Shown here: piece after piece, positions 54,193 to 62,841 of the stretch
Position numbering within the stretch: the first letter of the stretch is position 1
Layout of the letters: every line of letters starts with the position of its first letter
Assembly: GCA_021463345.1 (NCBI GenBank)
Contig: JAJTYM010000010.1
Coordinates: 1-64,000 of the forward strand
Direction of reading: 5' to 3'
Source: Pseudobdellovibrionaceae bacterium
GTDB lineage: Bacteria; Bdellovibrionota; Bdellovibrionia; Bdellovibrionales; JAMPXM01
Length of the DNA: 64,000 bases
Notes under the pieces: model-generated
What the model was told of the DNA's origin: nothing
Seen by the model: only the letters and a program-made list of their open reading frames with translations
The model's database searches: none
Program-made: the position numbers and the translations under genes

Positions 54193-54594
54193 ATGTCCCA
54201 ACCCACGCCCCAGAAGAACGACGCCAGGCTCCATGGCGAGATCGCCATCGAGGAAAACAAGCTCGAGCGCTTCGAGAACCGAACGACCGTGCGCCGTTAC
54301 ACGATCGAATTCACGTGCCCGGAATTCACGTGTCTCTGCCCGCGCAGCGGTTTCCCGGATTTCGCCACGATTCGCATCAGGTACGTGCCGGACAAGCACT
54401 GCGTGGAGCTGAAGAGCCTGAAGCTCTACATCAACGGCTTCCGCAACGAGAAGGTCTTCCACGAGGACGTCACCAACCGCATCATACAGGACCTGATCGA
54501 CCTCCTCGATCCGTGGGAAATCACGGTCGTCGGCGATTTCACGGTTCGGGGCAACATCCACACCGTCGTCACCGCTACGCACGCGAAACAATGA
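54193..54594 (+). CDS. queF: NADPH-dependent preQ0 reductase (type I QueF)
   Basis: QueF reduces 7-cyano-7-deazaguanine to 7-aminomethyl-7-deazaguanine in queuosine synthesis. The 133-residue length fits the single-domain type. The catalytic Cys is Cys49 in FTCLCPRSGFPDFA, and ELKSLKLYINGFRNEKVFHE carries substrate and NADPH residues. The ATG at 54193 matches the family N-terminus. It needs the product of FolE, encoded at the other end of the window. Confidence 0.95.
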   Translation: MSQPTPQKNDARLHGEIAIEENKLERFENRTTVRRYTIEFTCPEFTCLCPRSGFPDFATIRIRYVPDKHCVELKSLKLYINGFRNEKVFHEDVTNRIIQDLIDLLDPWEITVVGDFTVRGNIHTVVTATHAKQ

Positions 54595-54623
54595 TCGCCC
54601 GCCCCGGCGGGCGACGTTTGGAC

Positions 54624-54732
54624 ACCCTCACAACGCGGATCTCAACAAAAAGGTGCGAGTCACCTTTTGGCGGTGAGCGCGCGCGCCAAAAGGTGACTCG
54701 CACCTTTTTGTTGAGATCCGCGTTGTGAGGGT
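54624..54732. repeat. hairpin repeat element, copy 3
   Basis: Perfect 49-bp arms at 54624-54672 and 54684-54732 flank an 11-bp loop. The arms contain CCAAAAGGTGACTCGCACCT, the same core as copies 1 and 2 with one base changed. It lies 29 bp past queF and before a convergent lipoprotein gene, so it could also end transcription on both strands. Confidence 0.93.
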
Positions 54733-54806
54733 TGCCGGGTCGAATTGGGGATACGTCCGGTTTCGGCGAAAGCGTCATGATGCGGCGCGAGGCGAACAAA
54801 AAGGAA

Positions 54807-54834
54807 GGGCCGGGCTTCTTCATGAGCCCGGCCC
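54807..54834 (-). terminator. rho-independent terminator
   Basis: GGGCCGGGCT and AGCCCGGCCC form a perfect 10-bp stem with an 8-base loop. On the minus strand it is followed by TTCCTTTTTG. It lies 61 bp past the stop of the minus-strand lipoprotein gene. Confidence 0.85.
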
Positions 54835-54895
54835 GCGGTTGACCCCCTCGGCGGGGTCGGAATCCGCCGAGAGGCGTTGGAGGGGGAAGGCGGGA

Positions 54896-56206
54896 TCAGC
54901 GGCGCGCCAAGGACTGGCTCGTCTCGGTCTGCTGTTTCCGTTCATCGGCGCCGGCGAGCGATTCGATTTTCACGATCGCGCCCGGCAGGATCGCGGCTTC
55001 GGAGACGTTCTCGAGCACTCTGGCCACCGCGACGTTGTCCCCGACGGTGACGACCTCGACGAGCGCTCCCGGGGCCGTGGACAGGGGGATGCGGTACTGG
55101 AGCGGGCTTGCGCACTCGGCCCCGGCCCAGACGTAGCGGGCGTTGCTCACGCGGAAACGATCGCCCGCCTGCACGCTCGCGCGGAATCCGCCGCGGATCG
55201 CGACATGCGTGTCATTGTCCCCGATGACCGGATCGTAGAGCACGCGGGATTCCCAGACGTCGTCCCAGGAGTCGCGCGCGCTCATCTGGCGTTTGTAGCG
55301 GGCGATGATCTGTTCGAGGGATTGGTCCATCGCCTTCTTGATCACGTCGGCGAGCGCGGTCCTGTAGAAGAAGTCTAGGCCGAGCGGCGCTCCGGCGGCG
55401 AAGTTGACGCTGACATCGACCTTCGTGTCGTACGCGATGCCGTCGCCGATGGCGACGGCTTGCCGGCTCAGCGGGTCGTCCGTCCGCAAGCGCATGTCGA
55501 GTTTGGTTTGCCCGATTTTGACTTTGCCGCCGACGCCGTTGGTGAGCGAGCGTCCGTCAGCGGCGTAACCGACGCGCACGCCGCCGCCGCGCGAGGCTTC
55601 GAACGAGATCACGTCGCCGCTGAGGACCGCCTGAGGCGAGTTGTAGAGGCACGCCGGGATCCCGACCGCCGTCGGTTGCGGAGCGCTCGCGCCGCCGCCG
55701 GCTGGAAGCGCGGGGAGGGCGGGGAGGGGAGGGGGAGCTGCTCCGAAGTCGATCCGGCTCACGGAAATCGCCGGCGGCCCTTGGGTTGTGGCCGAAGGCG
55801 CAGCGCCAGCGCCGGCGGCGGTCGGAACCTCCTGAACCCGGAAACCGTAACGCCCGAGGAGATTCTCGTCGCTCGCCATCGCCTCGCCGCCGCCGGACCT
55901 CGTGGTCGTTTTCGCCATCATCGAACGGGAGGGCGCCGCCGAGGGGGCCGGCACCGGCGTCGAGATGACGAAGTGCTTGTTGTTCATGACCTGGCCGTAA
56001 AAGAGCGTGTCGACGACGGCCTTGAAGTCGAGCGTTTCCCCGTTGGGGAGCCGCACGGGCCTTGCGTTCAGGGAAACGAGTTCCACGTCCATGCGCAAGA
56101 CGCGCGAGTTGTCCTGTTCTTCGCAACCTGTGTTCCCCATTGAGAGCGCCGCGCAGGCGATCACCAGGGGGATCAGGTAGGTCGACGAACGTACCGGTGT
56201 TTCCAT
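54896..56206 (-). CDS. hypothetical lipoprotein with Ala/Pro-rich linkers
   Basis: The 436-residue protein has a lipoprotein signal ending GNTGCEEQ. Residues about 90-200 are Ala, Pro, Ser and Gly-rich. The C-terminal half is beta-rich with repeated domain-like stretches (VGYAADGRSLTNGVGGKVKI, VAIRGGFRASVQAGDRFRV). I do not recognise a family. It has an efficient-looking terminator, so it is probably a single-gene unit. The SPRSM-Met and low-complexity region could be flexible in the periplasm. Confidence 0.7.
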   Translation of the reverse strand: METPVRSSTYLIPLVIACAALSMGNTGCEEQDNSRVLRMDVELVSLNARPVRLPNGETLDFKAVVDTLFYGQVMNNKHFVISTPVPAPSAAPSRSMMAKTTTRSGGGEAMASDENLLGRYGFRVQEVPTAAGAGAAPSATTQGPPAISVSRIDFGAAPPPLPALPALPAGGGASAPQPTAVGIPACLYNSPQAVLSGDVISFEASRGGGVRVGYAADGRSLTNGVGGKVKIGQTKLDMRLRTDDPLSRQAVAIGDGIAYDTKVDVSVNFAAGAPLGLDFFYRTALADVIKKAMDQSLEQIIARYKRQMSARDSWDDVWESRVLYDPVIGDNDTHVAIRGGFRASVQAGDRFRVSNARYVWAGAECASPLQYRIPLSTAPGALVEVVTVGDNVAVARVLENVSEAAILPGAIVKIESLAGADERKQQTETSQSLARR

Positions 56207-56541
56207 TGGAGCCGTCCTTCCTTCTCTGTTCGGGTTTTTCGTTCGCGCTCGGGCGGAGGAGGTGACGTGCAGGTGGGAGTGCGCGGATCGAGAGTCAGGC
56301 TAAGGCATGCGGGTGAAAAACGAAAACGCGGGCGAACACCGCGAGGACACGGCGTATTTTCGGATTCATCCCGCGGAGAGACGGCGTAAGCGGTTGGAAT
56401 CCCAGGGGTATGGGAATTGAAACGAAAAAACGATTTTTGTTCCGTTGCCAAGAAGCTGAGCAGATCGCGCGGCAATGCGCGCCGCGTGCGGCTCCCTCGC
56501 GCGGACAGTTGCTCGGAACTTCGACGAAGTTCCCTGGCGAA
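56207..56541. other. intergenic region without a supported gene
   Basis: This 335-bp gap lies upstream of the lipoprotein gene and downstream of the pseudouridine synthase-methyltransferase gene. It should contain the lipoprotein promoter and possibly the terminator of the other gene. No tRNA, strong hairpin or plausible short coding frame is evident. Confidence 0.4.
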
Positions 56542-58110
56542 TCAGGATCTTTCGAGAAGCGCCGATTTCATGACACGCGGGTCGCGCGGCGTCTCGAAGT
56601 CCCAATCGGGTGGCGGCGGGACCTGGAACGACAGGCCCGATCCGGCTTTTCGGATTTCACCGGCGAAGTCGTTTTCGTTCCAGCCTTCGAAGTTGCATGA
56701 GAGCAGGAGTCGGCCGCGCGGTTTCAGGACCGTGGCGCAGGCGCGCACGAGAGCCGGCAGATCCTTGTCGATGCGGAAAACCCCTTTGCCGCCGCGGCCG
56801 AAGGACGGCGGATCGCAGACGACGAGGTCGTAGAACAGGCCCTTTTTGGCCGCGTACCCCAGGAACTCGCGCGCGTCCATCGCTCGGAACTCATGCGCCG
56901 CCGGATCGAGCCCGTTCAGGGTGAAGTTCGTCTTCGCCCATTCGAGCGCGTTCCTGCTCAGGTCGACGGATACGGTTTTCGCGGCTCCCCCGGCGGCGGC
57001 GGCGACGCTGAACCCGCCCGTGTAGCAGAAGAGGTTCAAGACATCGAGCCCGCGTGAAACCGTCCGCGCCCATTCGCGGTTGGCGCGTTGATCGAGGAAC
57101 AGCCCGCTCGACAGCCCCTGGCCCGCGCGGAACTCGAACATGAGCCCGTTCTCGGAGGCCACCCATTTTTCCGGAAGCCCGGGAGCGGATTCCCACGTCG
57201 ACTGTCCGTTCGGATTCCTGCCGCGATCGCGCCGCAGGTGCAGGCGCCAGCGGGCCCACCCCTTGAGCTCGGCCAAGCGCCGGAGATCCGCCCAGTCGTT
57301 TTCGCGCGGGGGATCGTCGGCGAACCATTGGAAGTCGTGGACATCGCCCAAGCGTTCGACGCGCAGGGGGCCGCCTTCGGTGTGGATCCAGCGCAGGGTT
57401 TCAATCCCGGTTCCCGGGGCGTTCCCCGGGCCGACCATCGCACGCGAGCGCAGCCATCGCTCGCGGCGATCGACAGCGGCGAGCCAGGAGCAGAGCCGCC
57501 GGTTCGCGAGGAGCTCGAGGTCGTCGAAGTAGGGCGGGGCGGGGGCGACCCGCTCGCGAGTTTCACCGCCGAGCTGGAAGCGCAAGGCGAGGGCGTGCAG
57601 GCCGAGCGCCGGGAAATCCGTTCCGCCGTGCTCGGCGTCGCCGAGGATCGGCAGACCTCGTGAGGCGGCGTGCAGGCGGATCTGGTGCGGGCGGCCCGTT
57701 TCGGGCGAGGCTTCCCACAAGGAGAACCGGCCTTGCGTCCGAAGGCGACGGAACGCCGTCAAGGCGTTGGTTTCGCCAGGGAGCGAGACGAATTTCGACC
57801 CCTGTTTTTCGATGCGGCTCGCGACGGTGAACGCGTCCGCCTCGGCCGCACGGTCGGTGAGGAAGAGATAGGTCTTGGAGACGCCGCGCTCCTTGAAGAG
57901 AGCGCTGAGTTCGGCCGCGGCCGCGGCTTCGGTCGCCAGGGCGATGACGCCGGTCGTTCCTTTGTCCAGGCGGTGGCAGACGAACAGCGGCGCGCCCGCC
58001 GCGCGGGCGAGGTGCTCGCAGAGCCCCTCGGCGGCGGCGGGACCGGCCTCGGTCGCGTGGGTCGCGATGCCGCCCGGCTTGTCGACGATCAGGATTCGGC
58101 GCGAAGTCAT
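56542..58110 (-). CDS. RluA-family pseudouridine synthase fused to an RlmI-like methyltransferase
   Basis: One frame of 522 residues joins two RNA-modification domains. Residues 1 to about 210 are an RluA-type pseudouridine synthase: VDKPGGIATHAT, CHRLDKGTTGVIALA with catalytic Asp49, and GRPHQIRLHAASRGLPILGD. Residues about 235-522 resemble RlmI/RlmK-type methyltransferases: VLNLFCYTGGFSVAAAAGG and VSVDLSRNALEWAKTNFTLN bind S-adenosylmethionine, and VVCDPPSFGRGGKG is the catalytic loop. Both active sites look intact. The ATG at 58110 is chosen because homology begins right after it. The target is probably rRNA or tRNA, but the sites are unknown. Confidence 0.86.
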   Translation of the reverse strand: MTSRRILIVDKPGGIATHATEAGPAAAEGLCEHLARAAGAPLFVCHRLDKGTTGVIALATEAAAAAELSALFKERGVSKTYLFLTDRAAEADAFTVASRIEKQGSKFVSLPGETNALTAFRRLRTQGRFSLWEASPETGRPHQIRLHAASRGLPILGDAEHGGTDFPALGLHALALRFQLGGETRERVAPAPPYFDDLELLANRRLCSWLAAVDRRERWLRSRAMVGPGNAPGTGIETLRWIHTEGGPLRVERLGDVHDFQWFADDPPRENDWADLRRLAELKGWARWRLHLRRDRGRNPNGQSTWESAPGLPEKWVASENGLMFEFRAGQGLSSGLFLDQRANREWARTVSRGLDVLNLFCYTGGFSVAAAAGGAAKTVSVDLSRNALEWAKTNFTLNGLDPAAHEFRAMDAREFLGYAAKKGLFYDLVVCDPPSFGRGGKGVFRIDKDLPALVRACATVLKPRGRLLLSCNFEGWNENDFAGEIRKAGSGLSFQVPPPPDWDFETPRDPRVMKSALLERS

Positions 58111-58151
58111 CGGTAAAGCATCCGTGAAAGCATCCGGGGGAGACCGGCCCG

Positions 58152-58667
58152 TCAGCGTCGATCGGCCGCGTTTTCTTTTGCGCGGCATTCGGGGCAGATG
58201 CCGTAGAGTTCGAGGACGTGCCCCGTGAGAGAGAAGCCGAACTGTTTAGCTACCTTTTCCTGCAGGCGCTCGATTTCGGTGTTTTCGAATTCGACGATCT
58301 TGGAGCAGGAGGCGCACGTGAGGTGGTCGTGGTGGCGTTTGCCGGCCCACTCGTAGCGAGCCGGCATCCCGCCCATGCGCACCTCGGTCACGTATTTATG
58401 CTCGGAAAGCGTGCGCAGGAACCGGTAGACGGTGGCGAAGCCGATTTCCGGGTGGCGCGCGGCGACCGCCTCGAACACGTCCTGGGCCGTGAAGTGGCTC
58501 GGCCCGTTGCGGACGACGTCGAGGATCATGAGCCGCTGGGTCGTCACCTTGATGTTGAGCTCGCGGATGATCTTCTTGTTGGGAACCCGATCCGCTCGGG
58601 GGACCGATCTTTGAAGGGGTTCTTGATGGTTCGCGACGGGCAAGGCTCTGGCGGATAACGGCGTCAT
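58152..58667 (-). CDS. Fur-family metal-responsive regulator
   Basis: The 171-residue protein has the Fur winged helix (TTQRLMILDVVRNGPSHFTAQDVFEAV, positions 41-67; ATVYRFLRTLSE). The metal-binding domain follows, with KRHHDHLTCASC, and ICPEC near the end for a structural zinc. Fur, PerR and Zur share these features and cannot be separated by eye. It is divergent from the NYN-domain gene, and a Fur-box-like site lies between them, which favours Fur-type autoregulation. The first 25 residues are not conserved, so the start may lie further in. Confidence 0.88.
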   Translation of the reverse strand: MTPLSARALPVANHQEPLQRSVPRADRVPNKKIIRELNIKVTTQRLMILDVVRNGPSHFTAQDVFEAVAARHPEIGFATVYRFLRTLSEHKYVTEVRMGGMPARYEWAGKRHHDHLTCASCSKIVEFENTEIERLQEKVAKQFGFSLTGHVLELYGICPECRAKENAADRR

Positions 58668-58710
58668 GGAGCCGGTTTATCGGATCGCGCGGTCCGTCGT
58701 CAAGTTAATT

Positions 58711-58729
58711 GCGAATGACTTTCATTATC
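58711..58729. promoter_or_regulatory. Fur-box-like operator
   Basis: GCGAATGACTTTCATTATC matches 14 of 19 positions of the classical Fur box GATAATGATAATCATTATC, with the right half nearly perfect. It sits in the 85-bp divergent region between the Fur-family gene and the NYN-domain gene, where a repressor could control both. Confidence 0.6.
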
Positions 58730-58752
58730 AGATGTGATCGATTCACCACTAT

Positions 58753-59625
58753 ATGAACGAAAATCTCATGCACGAGTCGGATCGACGCAAGAACCTGTTG
58801 TTCCAAAAAGTCGGCATTTTCATCGATGCCGAGAACATCGAGCTCTCCAGCTTGAAGCACCACGACGGGCGCACCGATTACAAGAAGCTCATCGAAAAGG
58901 TCGGGGACCGGGAGATCCTGCGGATCCTTTACTACAAACCGATTTACAAAGAGATCTCGCAGACGTTCCAGGAATTCTGGAAAAGGTTGGGGGGCGAGAT
59001 CAAACAGCCGGCTAAAAACGCCGACAGTTTTCTGATCATCGACGCCGTCACCATGGCCGAAAAGCTCGATGTCGCGATCATCGTCGGCGGTGACAAGGAT
59101 TATCTGCCGTTGATCTGGTACCTCAAGTCCCGCGGCTGCCGCGTGGAGATCTGGTCCTGGCCGGAGTCGACCTCGCCTGAAGTACGTGAGGCGGCCGATG
59201 TTTACTTCCCGCTTACCAAGGATTTCGTCATCGATTCCGAGGTGCCGAAAGAGGCGGGTTCGTCTCGTGGCCGTCTTCCGGAGGCGTCGTCGGATCGGCC
59301 CGCTCCGGCGCGGCCTGAAGCGCGGCCCGATGCGCCCCCCAAAGCGCCCCCCAAGGCGCGCTCACAAGAGGCGCGCTCAGAATCGCGCGGGGCGAAGCCG
59401 GCGGCGGCCGCCCGCGGTTCGGGTTCCTCGCCCAAGTCGCGCGCGGTTCCGGCCGAGCCGCCGGCCGAGGTTGAAACCGAACTCGCGACGGAGGACGAGG
59501 ACGGTGAAACCGCGGCGCCGAAACGTCGCGGGAGCCGGCGCCGGGGGCGGCGTGGCGGGGTCAAGCGCCGGGGGCGCGGCGGCTCCGGCGGAACCCAGGC
59601 GCCGCCGTCGGACCCGGCTCCGTAG
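58753..59625 (+). CDS. NYN-domain (LabA/DUF88) putative RNase with basic tail
   Basis: The 290-residue protein has an N-terminal NYN (PIN-like) domain to about residue 160. Acidic residues of the nuclease site are visible in GIFIDAENIE, LIIDAVTMAE and IIVGGDKDYLPLIWYL. Residues 165-290 are low-complexity: Pro/Ala/Ser-rich, then an acidic patch, then an Arg/Gly-rich tail (RRGSRRRGRRGGVKRRGRGG), which looks RNA-binding. It probably cleaves or binds RNA. It shares its promoter region with the Fur-family gene and precedes argS by 68 bp. Confidence 0.82.
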   Translation: MNENLMHESDRRKNLLFQKVGIFIDAENIELSSLKHHDGRTDYKKLIEKVGDREILRILYYKPIYKEISQTFQEFWKRLGGEIKQPAKNADSFLIIDAVTMAEKLDVAIIVGGDKDYLPLIWYLKSRGCRVEIWSWPESTSPEVREAADVYFPLTKDFVIDSEVPKEAGSSRGRLPEASSDRPAPARPEARPDAPPKAPPKARSQEARSESRGAKPAAAARGSGSSPKSRAVPAEPPAEVETELATEDEDGETAAPKRRGSRRRGRRGGVKRRGRGGSGGTQAPPSDPAP

Positions 59626-59693
59626 GCGGGTCCGTTGATATGGAAGCTTCCGTGCTTGTCGTCGCGGGCCGGCTAACATAAAGTCGTTCCCCT

Positions 59694-61508
59694 ATGAACA
59701 AGCATGAAAAGCACCAGGACTCGTTTCTCAGCCAGGTGATCGAGCGCGCGGCCCAAGCTGCGCAAACGGTCTCCGGAGACGGCGCGGACCGCTCCCAAGC
59801 CCGCGCTCAAATCCGGGCCGACGACATCGCGACGCTCATCACGACGCCGCCCGAGTTCAAATTCGGCCAGGCCGCGCTCCCGTGCCACTCGTTCGCCAAG
59901 GCGTTCCGCCTGCCGCCGGCGAAAATCGCCGAGCGGATGGCGGCTGAGATCAACGAATGGGCTCAAACGAACGGCGAGAAAGCGCACATCGCCCGCGTCG
60001 AGGCGGTCAACGGCTACCTGAATTTCCACTGCCGGTTCGAAAGCTACGGCGCGCGCTTGCTCGAGGACATCCGTTCCGGGGCTTACTTCGAGCGCCCGCT
60101 TCTGGACGAGGGGAAGACCGAGAAAATCCTCGTCGAGTACGCGCAACCCAACACGCACAAGGCGTTGCACGTGGGCCACCTGCGCAACATGGTCTACGGC
60201 GATTCGGTTTCGCGCATCCTCGAGTACGCGGGCCACGACGTCGTGCGGGCGACGTACCCGGGCGACATGGGCGCGCACATCGCCAAGTCCCTCTGGTACA
60301 TCGGGACCAAACTTGGCGGCCAGCTCCCGGCCGAGCGCCAGGCCGATTGGCTCGGCGAGGTGTACGCGCAATCCGACGACGCCGTGAAGGCGGTGACGGA
60401 TCCGACCGAGCAGGCGAAGGTGAAGGCCGAGATCGGCGCCGTCCTCAAAGAGCTGCAGGACAGGAAGGGCCCGGCGTACGAGCTCTACAAAATCACGCGC
60501 GATTGGTCGCTCGATCAACAGAAGCGGATCTACGCGTGGCTCGGCATGGAATTCGACGTCTGGTATTTCGAAAGCGAGTGCGACGAACCGTCGCGCCGCC
60601 TCGTGCTCGAGAAGTTCGAGGAAGGCTTCTTCCAGAAGAGCGAAGGGGCGATCGGCATCGACTTGAGCCGGTGGAACCTCGGCTTCGCGATGTTCCTCAA
60701 GTCGGACGGCAACGGCCTCTACCTCACCAAAGACCTCGAACTCATCCGCCGCAAGTTCTCGGATCCGGACGTCACGCGCTCCCTCGTCGTCGTCGACGCC
60801 CGCCAGAGGCTTCATTTCCAACAACTGTTCAAAACCGCGGAACTCATGGGCTACCCGCAAGCGGCCGGGTCGGTTCATTTGTCGTACGAGTCGGTGACGA
60901 CGGCCGATGGCGTGCCGTGCAGCTCACGCAACCTGAACGGCATCCTCCTCGAGGATTTGCGCACGGTGATCGAGGACAAGATCATTCTCGACCACCTTCA
61001 CGCTTATCACGGCGTTTGGATCGAGGCCGAGATCCGCCAGGTGGCCGAGCAAGTCTGCTTGGGCGCGCTCAAGTACGGCTTCCTGCGCGTCGACGGCAAC
61101 TCGGTGATCAAATTCCTGCTCGACGAGTGGCTGAAATTGGAGGGGGACACGGGGCCTTATCTCCAATACGTTCACGCGCGCTGCCAAAGCCTGCTCGAGA
61201 AGGTGGGGCGCCCGCCGGCCCGACCCAAGATCGTCTTGGAGACGTCGTTCGAGGAGGAGCTGCTCTTCCACCTAGGGCGATTCAACGCGTTCGCGCTGCA
61301 AGCGGCGGAGAGCTTCAGACCCGTCGTGATCTCGGCTTACCTCCACGAGCTCTGCCGTCTTTACAACCGATTTTACAAAGAGTGTCCCGTCAAGACGGCC
61401 GCCAGCCCCGAGCTCAGGGATTCTCGGTTGGCGCTTGTCGAGTCCACCGCATCGGTCTTGCGCACCGGGCTCGCGCTCCTTGGGATTCCGGCTCCCGATC
61501 GGATGTAA
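59694..61508 (+). CDS. argS: arginyl-tRNA synthetase
   Basis: ArgS charges tRNA-Arg. The 604-residue protein has the N-terminal additional domain, the class I HIGH motif as HVGH at 159-162, and the C-terminal DALR anticodon-binding domain with SAYLHELCRLYNRFYKECPV. The KMSKS region is degenerate (GVPCSSRNLNGILLEDL), as is common in ArgS. It could be cotranscribed with the NYN gene. Confidence 0.95.
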   Translation: MNKHEKHQDSFLSQVIERAAQAAQTVSGDGADRSQARAQIRADDIATLITTPPEFKFGQAALPCHSFAKAFRLPPAKIAERMAAEINEWAQTNGEKAHIARVEAVNGYLNFHCRFESYGARLLEDIRSGAYFERPLLDEGKTEKILVEYAQPNTHKALHVGHLRNMVYGDSVSRILEYAGHDVVRATYPGDMGAHIAKSLWYIGTKLGGQLPAERQADWLGEVYAQSDDAVKAVTDPTEQAKVKAEIGAVLKELQDRKGPAYELYKITRDWSLDQQKRIYAWLGMEFDVWYFESECDEPSRRLVLEKFEEGFFQKSEGAIGIDLSRWNLGFAMFLKSDGNGLYLTKDLELIRRKFSDPDVTRSLVVVDARQRLHFQQLFKTAELMGYPQAAGSVHLSYESVTTADGVPCSSRNLNGILLEDLRTVIEDKIILDHLHAYHGVWIEAEIRQVAEQVCLGALKYGFLRVDGNSVIKFLLDEWLKLEGDTGPYLQYVHARCQSLLEKVGRPPARPKIVLETSFEEELLFHLGRFNAFALQAAESFRPVVISAYLHELCRLYNRFYKECPVKTAASPELRDSRLALVESTASVLRTGLALLGIPAPDRM

Positions 61509-61821
61509 AGAAATTGACCGCTCGCATCAATTCGGCCGAGATCGAGTGATTGAAGGCGGATTCGCTGATCCGACCCGCATCTCGGTCCGTCATGTAGGCG
61601 GAACCTGAATTGAATGCGCGGTCCTTTGAAAGATTCGCCATCAAAGGTAAGGTTCCGAAAACGTGAGTAAATTTTTCTGCCCTTTCCTCGGGCGTTTATC
61701 CCCGCCGAGGGTATTCCGTTTGGATTGAAATGTGCTATAAGGGTGACCTTTCGAAATCAGGTCGCTCGTCTTTGAAAGATGATTGGCGCGCCGGGGCAGC
61801 AGCCACAGGAGGAACTGAGTC
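61509..61821 (+). promoter_or_regulatory. intergenic leader with extended -10 promoter
   Basis: This 313-bp gap has no supported gene. TGCTATAAG at 61733-61741 is a good extended -10 element (TG, one base, TATAAG). It would start a transcript near 61748 with a leader of about 70 bases before the GTG start at 61822. AGGAGG at 61807-61812 is a full-strength RBS. Confidence 0.6.
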
Positions 61822-62259
61822 GTGTTGAATACCGCCGACACCGAGCTTGAACTGAAAAAACCTGCCGCCCTCATCGTCGAGGATGTCGAAGATGACGATT
61901 TCGATTTGGACACGATTGAAAACATCCTTGAACTTCCCGAAGATCGCTTTCCGAAATTCACCCTCGCAAAGAACAAAGCCCGCTTCCTCCGGATGGTGAG
62001 CTGGTACAAGAACAAAGAAGAATGGCTCGAGGTCGCGCCGCTGAGCGCTGTTTCGAAGCTTTTCAAGCAGCAGACCAAGGAACTCGTGGGCATCCGTTCG
62101 AACAAACTCGATTACGAGATGGAACTCGAAACCGGCACCCTCACGCCCAGCCAACGCTCCTACCGCCGCGACGAACTCAAGATGTGCAAAGTGCACGAAA
62201 AGATGGCGGTGACCTTGATCGCGAAGATGCAGGTCAAAATCAAAAGCGGCCGCCGCTGA
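61822..62259 (+). CDS. hypothetical protein
   Basis: The 145-residue protein starts at GTG, 9 bases after the strong RBS AGGAGG. Residues 1-45 are acidic (IVEDVEDDDFDLDTIENIL). The rest is basic and helical (LAKNKARFLRMVSWYKNKEEW, shown here from residue 49; ELKMCKVHEKMAVTLIAKMQ). The split charge and helix content suggest a protein- or nucleic-acid-binding role. No family is recognised. Strong promoter and RBS signals suggest high expression. Confidence 0.75.
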   Translation: MLNTADTELELKKPAALIVEDVEDDDFDLDTIENILELPEDRFPKFTLAKNKARFLRMVSWYKNKEEWLEVAPLSAVSKLFKQQTKELVGIRSNKLDYEMELETGTLTPSQRSYRRDELKMCKVHEKMAVTLIAKMQVKIKSGRR

Positions 62260-62340
62260 GCCGGGTCACGATCGAGATCGGAGTTTCGCCGGCGGGATTG
62301 AACGTCCCGCGCAATACGCAATTGGGACACCGTTCGTCGT

Positions 62341-62841
62341 TTATCGTTTCTTTTTACTGACGGCACCCGCAGCCGGGTTGTCGCCGGCCGGCTTCTCGCA
62401 AACCTTCCAATCGGCGTGCTTGACCGAAAGTTCGGCGATCCTGATGGGGCTGGTCATGATCGAGATCGTGGTTTTGCCGCTGCGATTGAACTTTTTGTGC
62501 AAGTGGATGTCGAATTGTAGCGGCGTGCTTTCAACTGTAAACACCAATCGCAGGCGATCGTCGATACTCGTCACGATCCGCCACTCGCGACCGAAAACGG
62601 TGACTTGCAGCATGTCCCGCCGACCCTTCCACGCCTCGACGCTTTTGAAACAAGTCGGAGCGACGCGAAGCGCGCCTGTCGGTTTGCCGAGGTAGTTCTT
62701 TGATTGTTCGATGTCGTAACCGAAAAGCATCTCGTCGAGCGGGTTCGCCTGAAGGTCGGCGGCGATTTGGTCCTGCAGGACTTTCGCGAGTTTTTCGGGA
62801 TCCGCTAACGACATGAAATTCGGTTGTTCCGCCGTCATCAT
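62341..62841 (-). CDS. unknown domain X, paralogue 1 (probable C-terminal part of the adjacent protease)
   Basis: The 166-residue frame starts with ATG ATG at 62841, overlapping the protease stop by 4 bp. It shares clear blocks with the frame at 63551: LQDQIAADLQANPLDEMLFG, ALRVAPTCFKSVEAW, IDDRLRLVF and HADWKVC. Sequence just upstream in this same frame also reads like protein (GLATNASCITYDFPGAGAT), so the true protein may run in from the protease gene through a frameshift. No family is recognised. Confidence 0.7.
   Translation of the reverse strand: MMTAEQPNFMSLADPEKLAKVLQDQIAADLQANPLDEMLFGYDIEQSKNYLGKPTGALRVAPTCFKSVEAWKGRRDMLQVTVFGREWRIVTSIDDRLRLVFTVESTPLQFDIHLHKKFNRSGKTTISIMTSPIRIAELSVKHADWKVCEKPAGDNPAAGAVSKKKR

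Noticed and set aside
61414-61644. Small minus-strand open frame after argS
   Set aside because: Nearly 100 bases overlap argS antisense, there is no RBS, and the second half is a shadow of argS.
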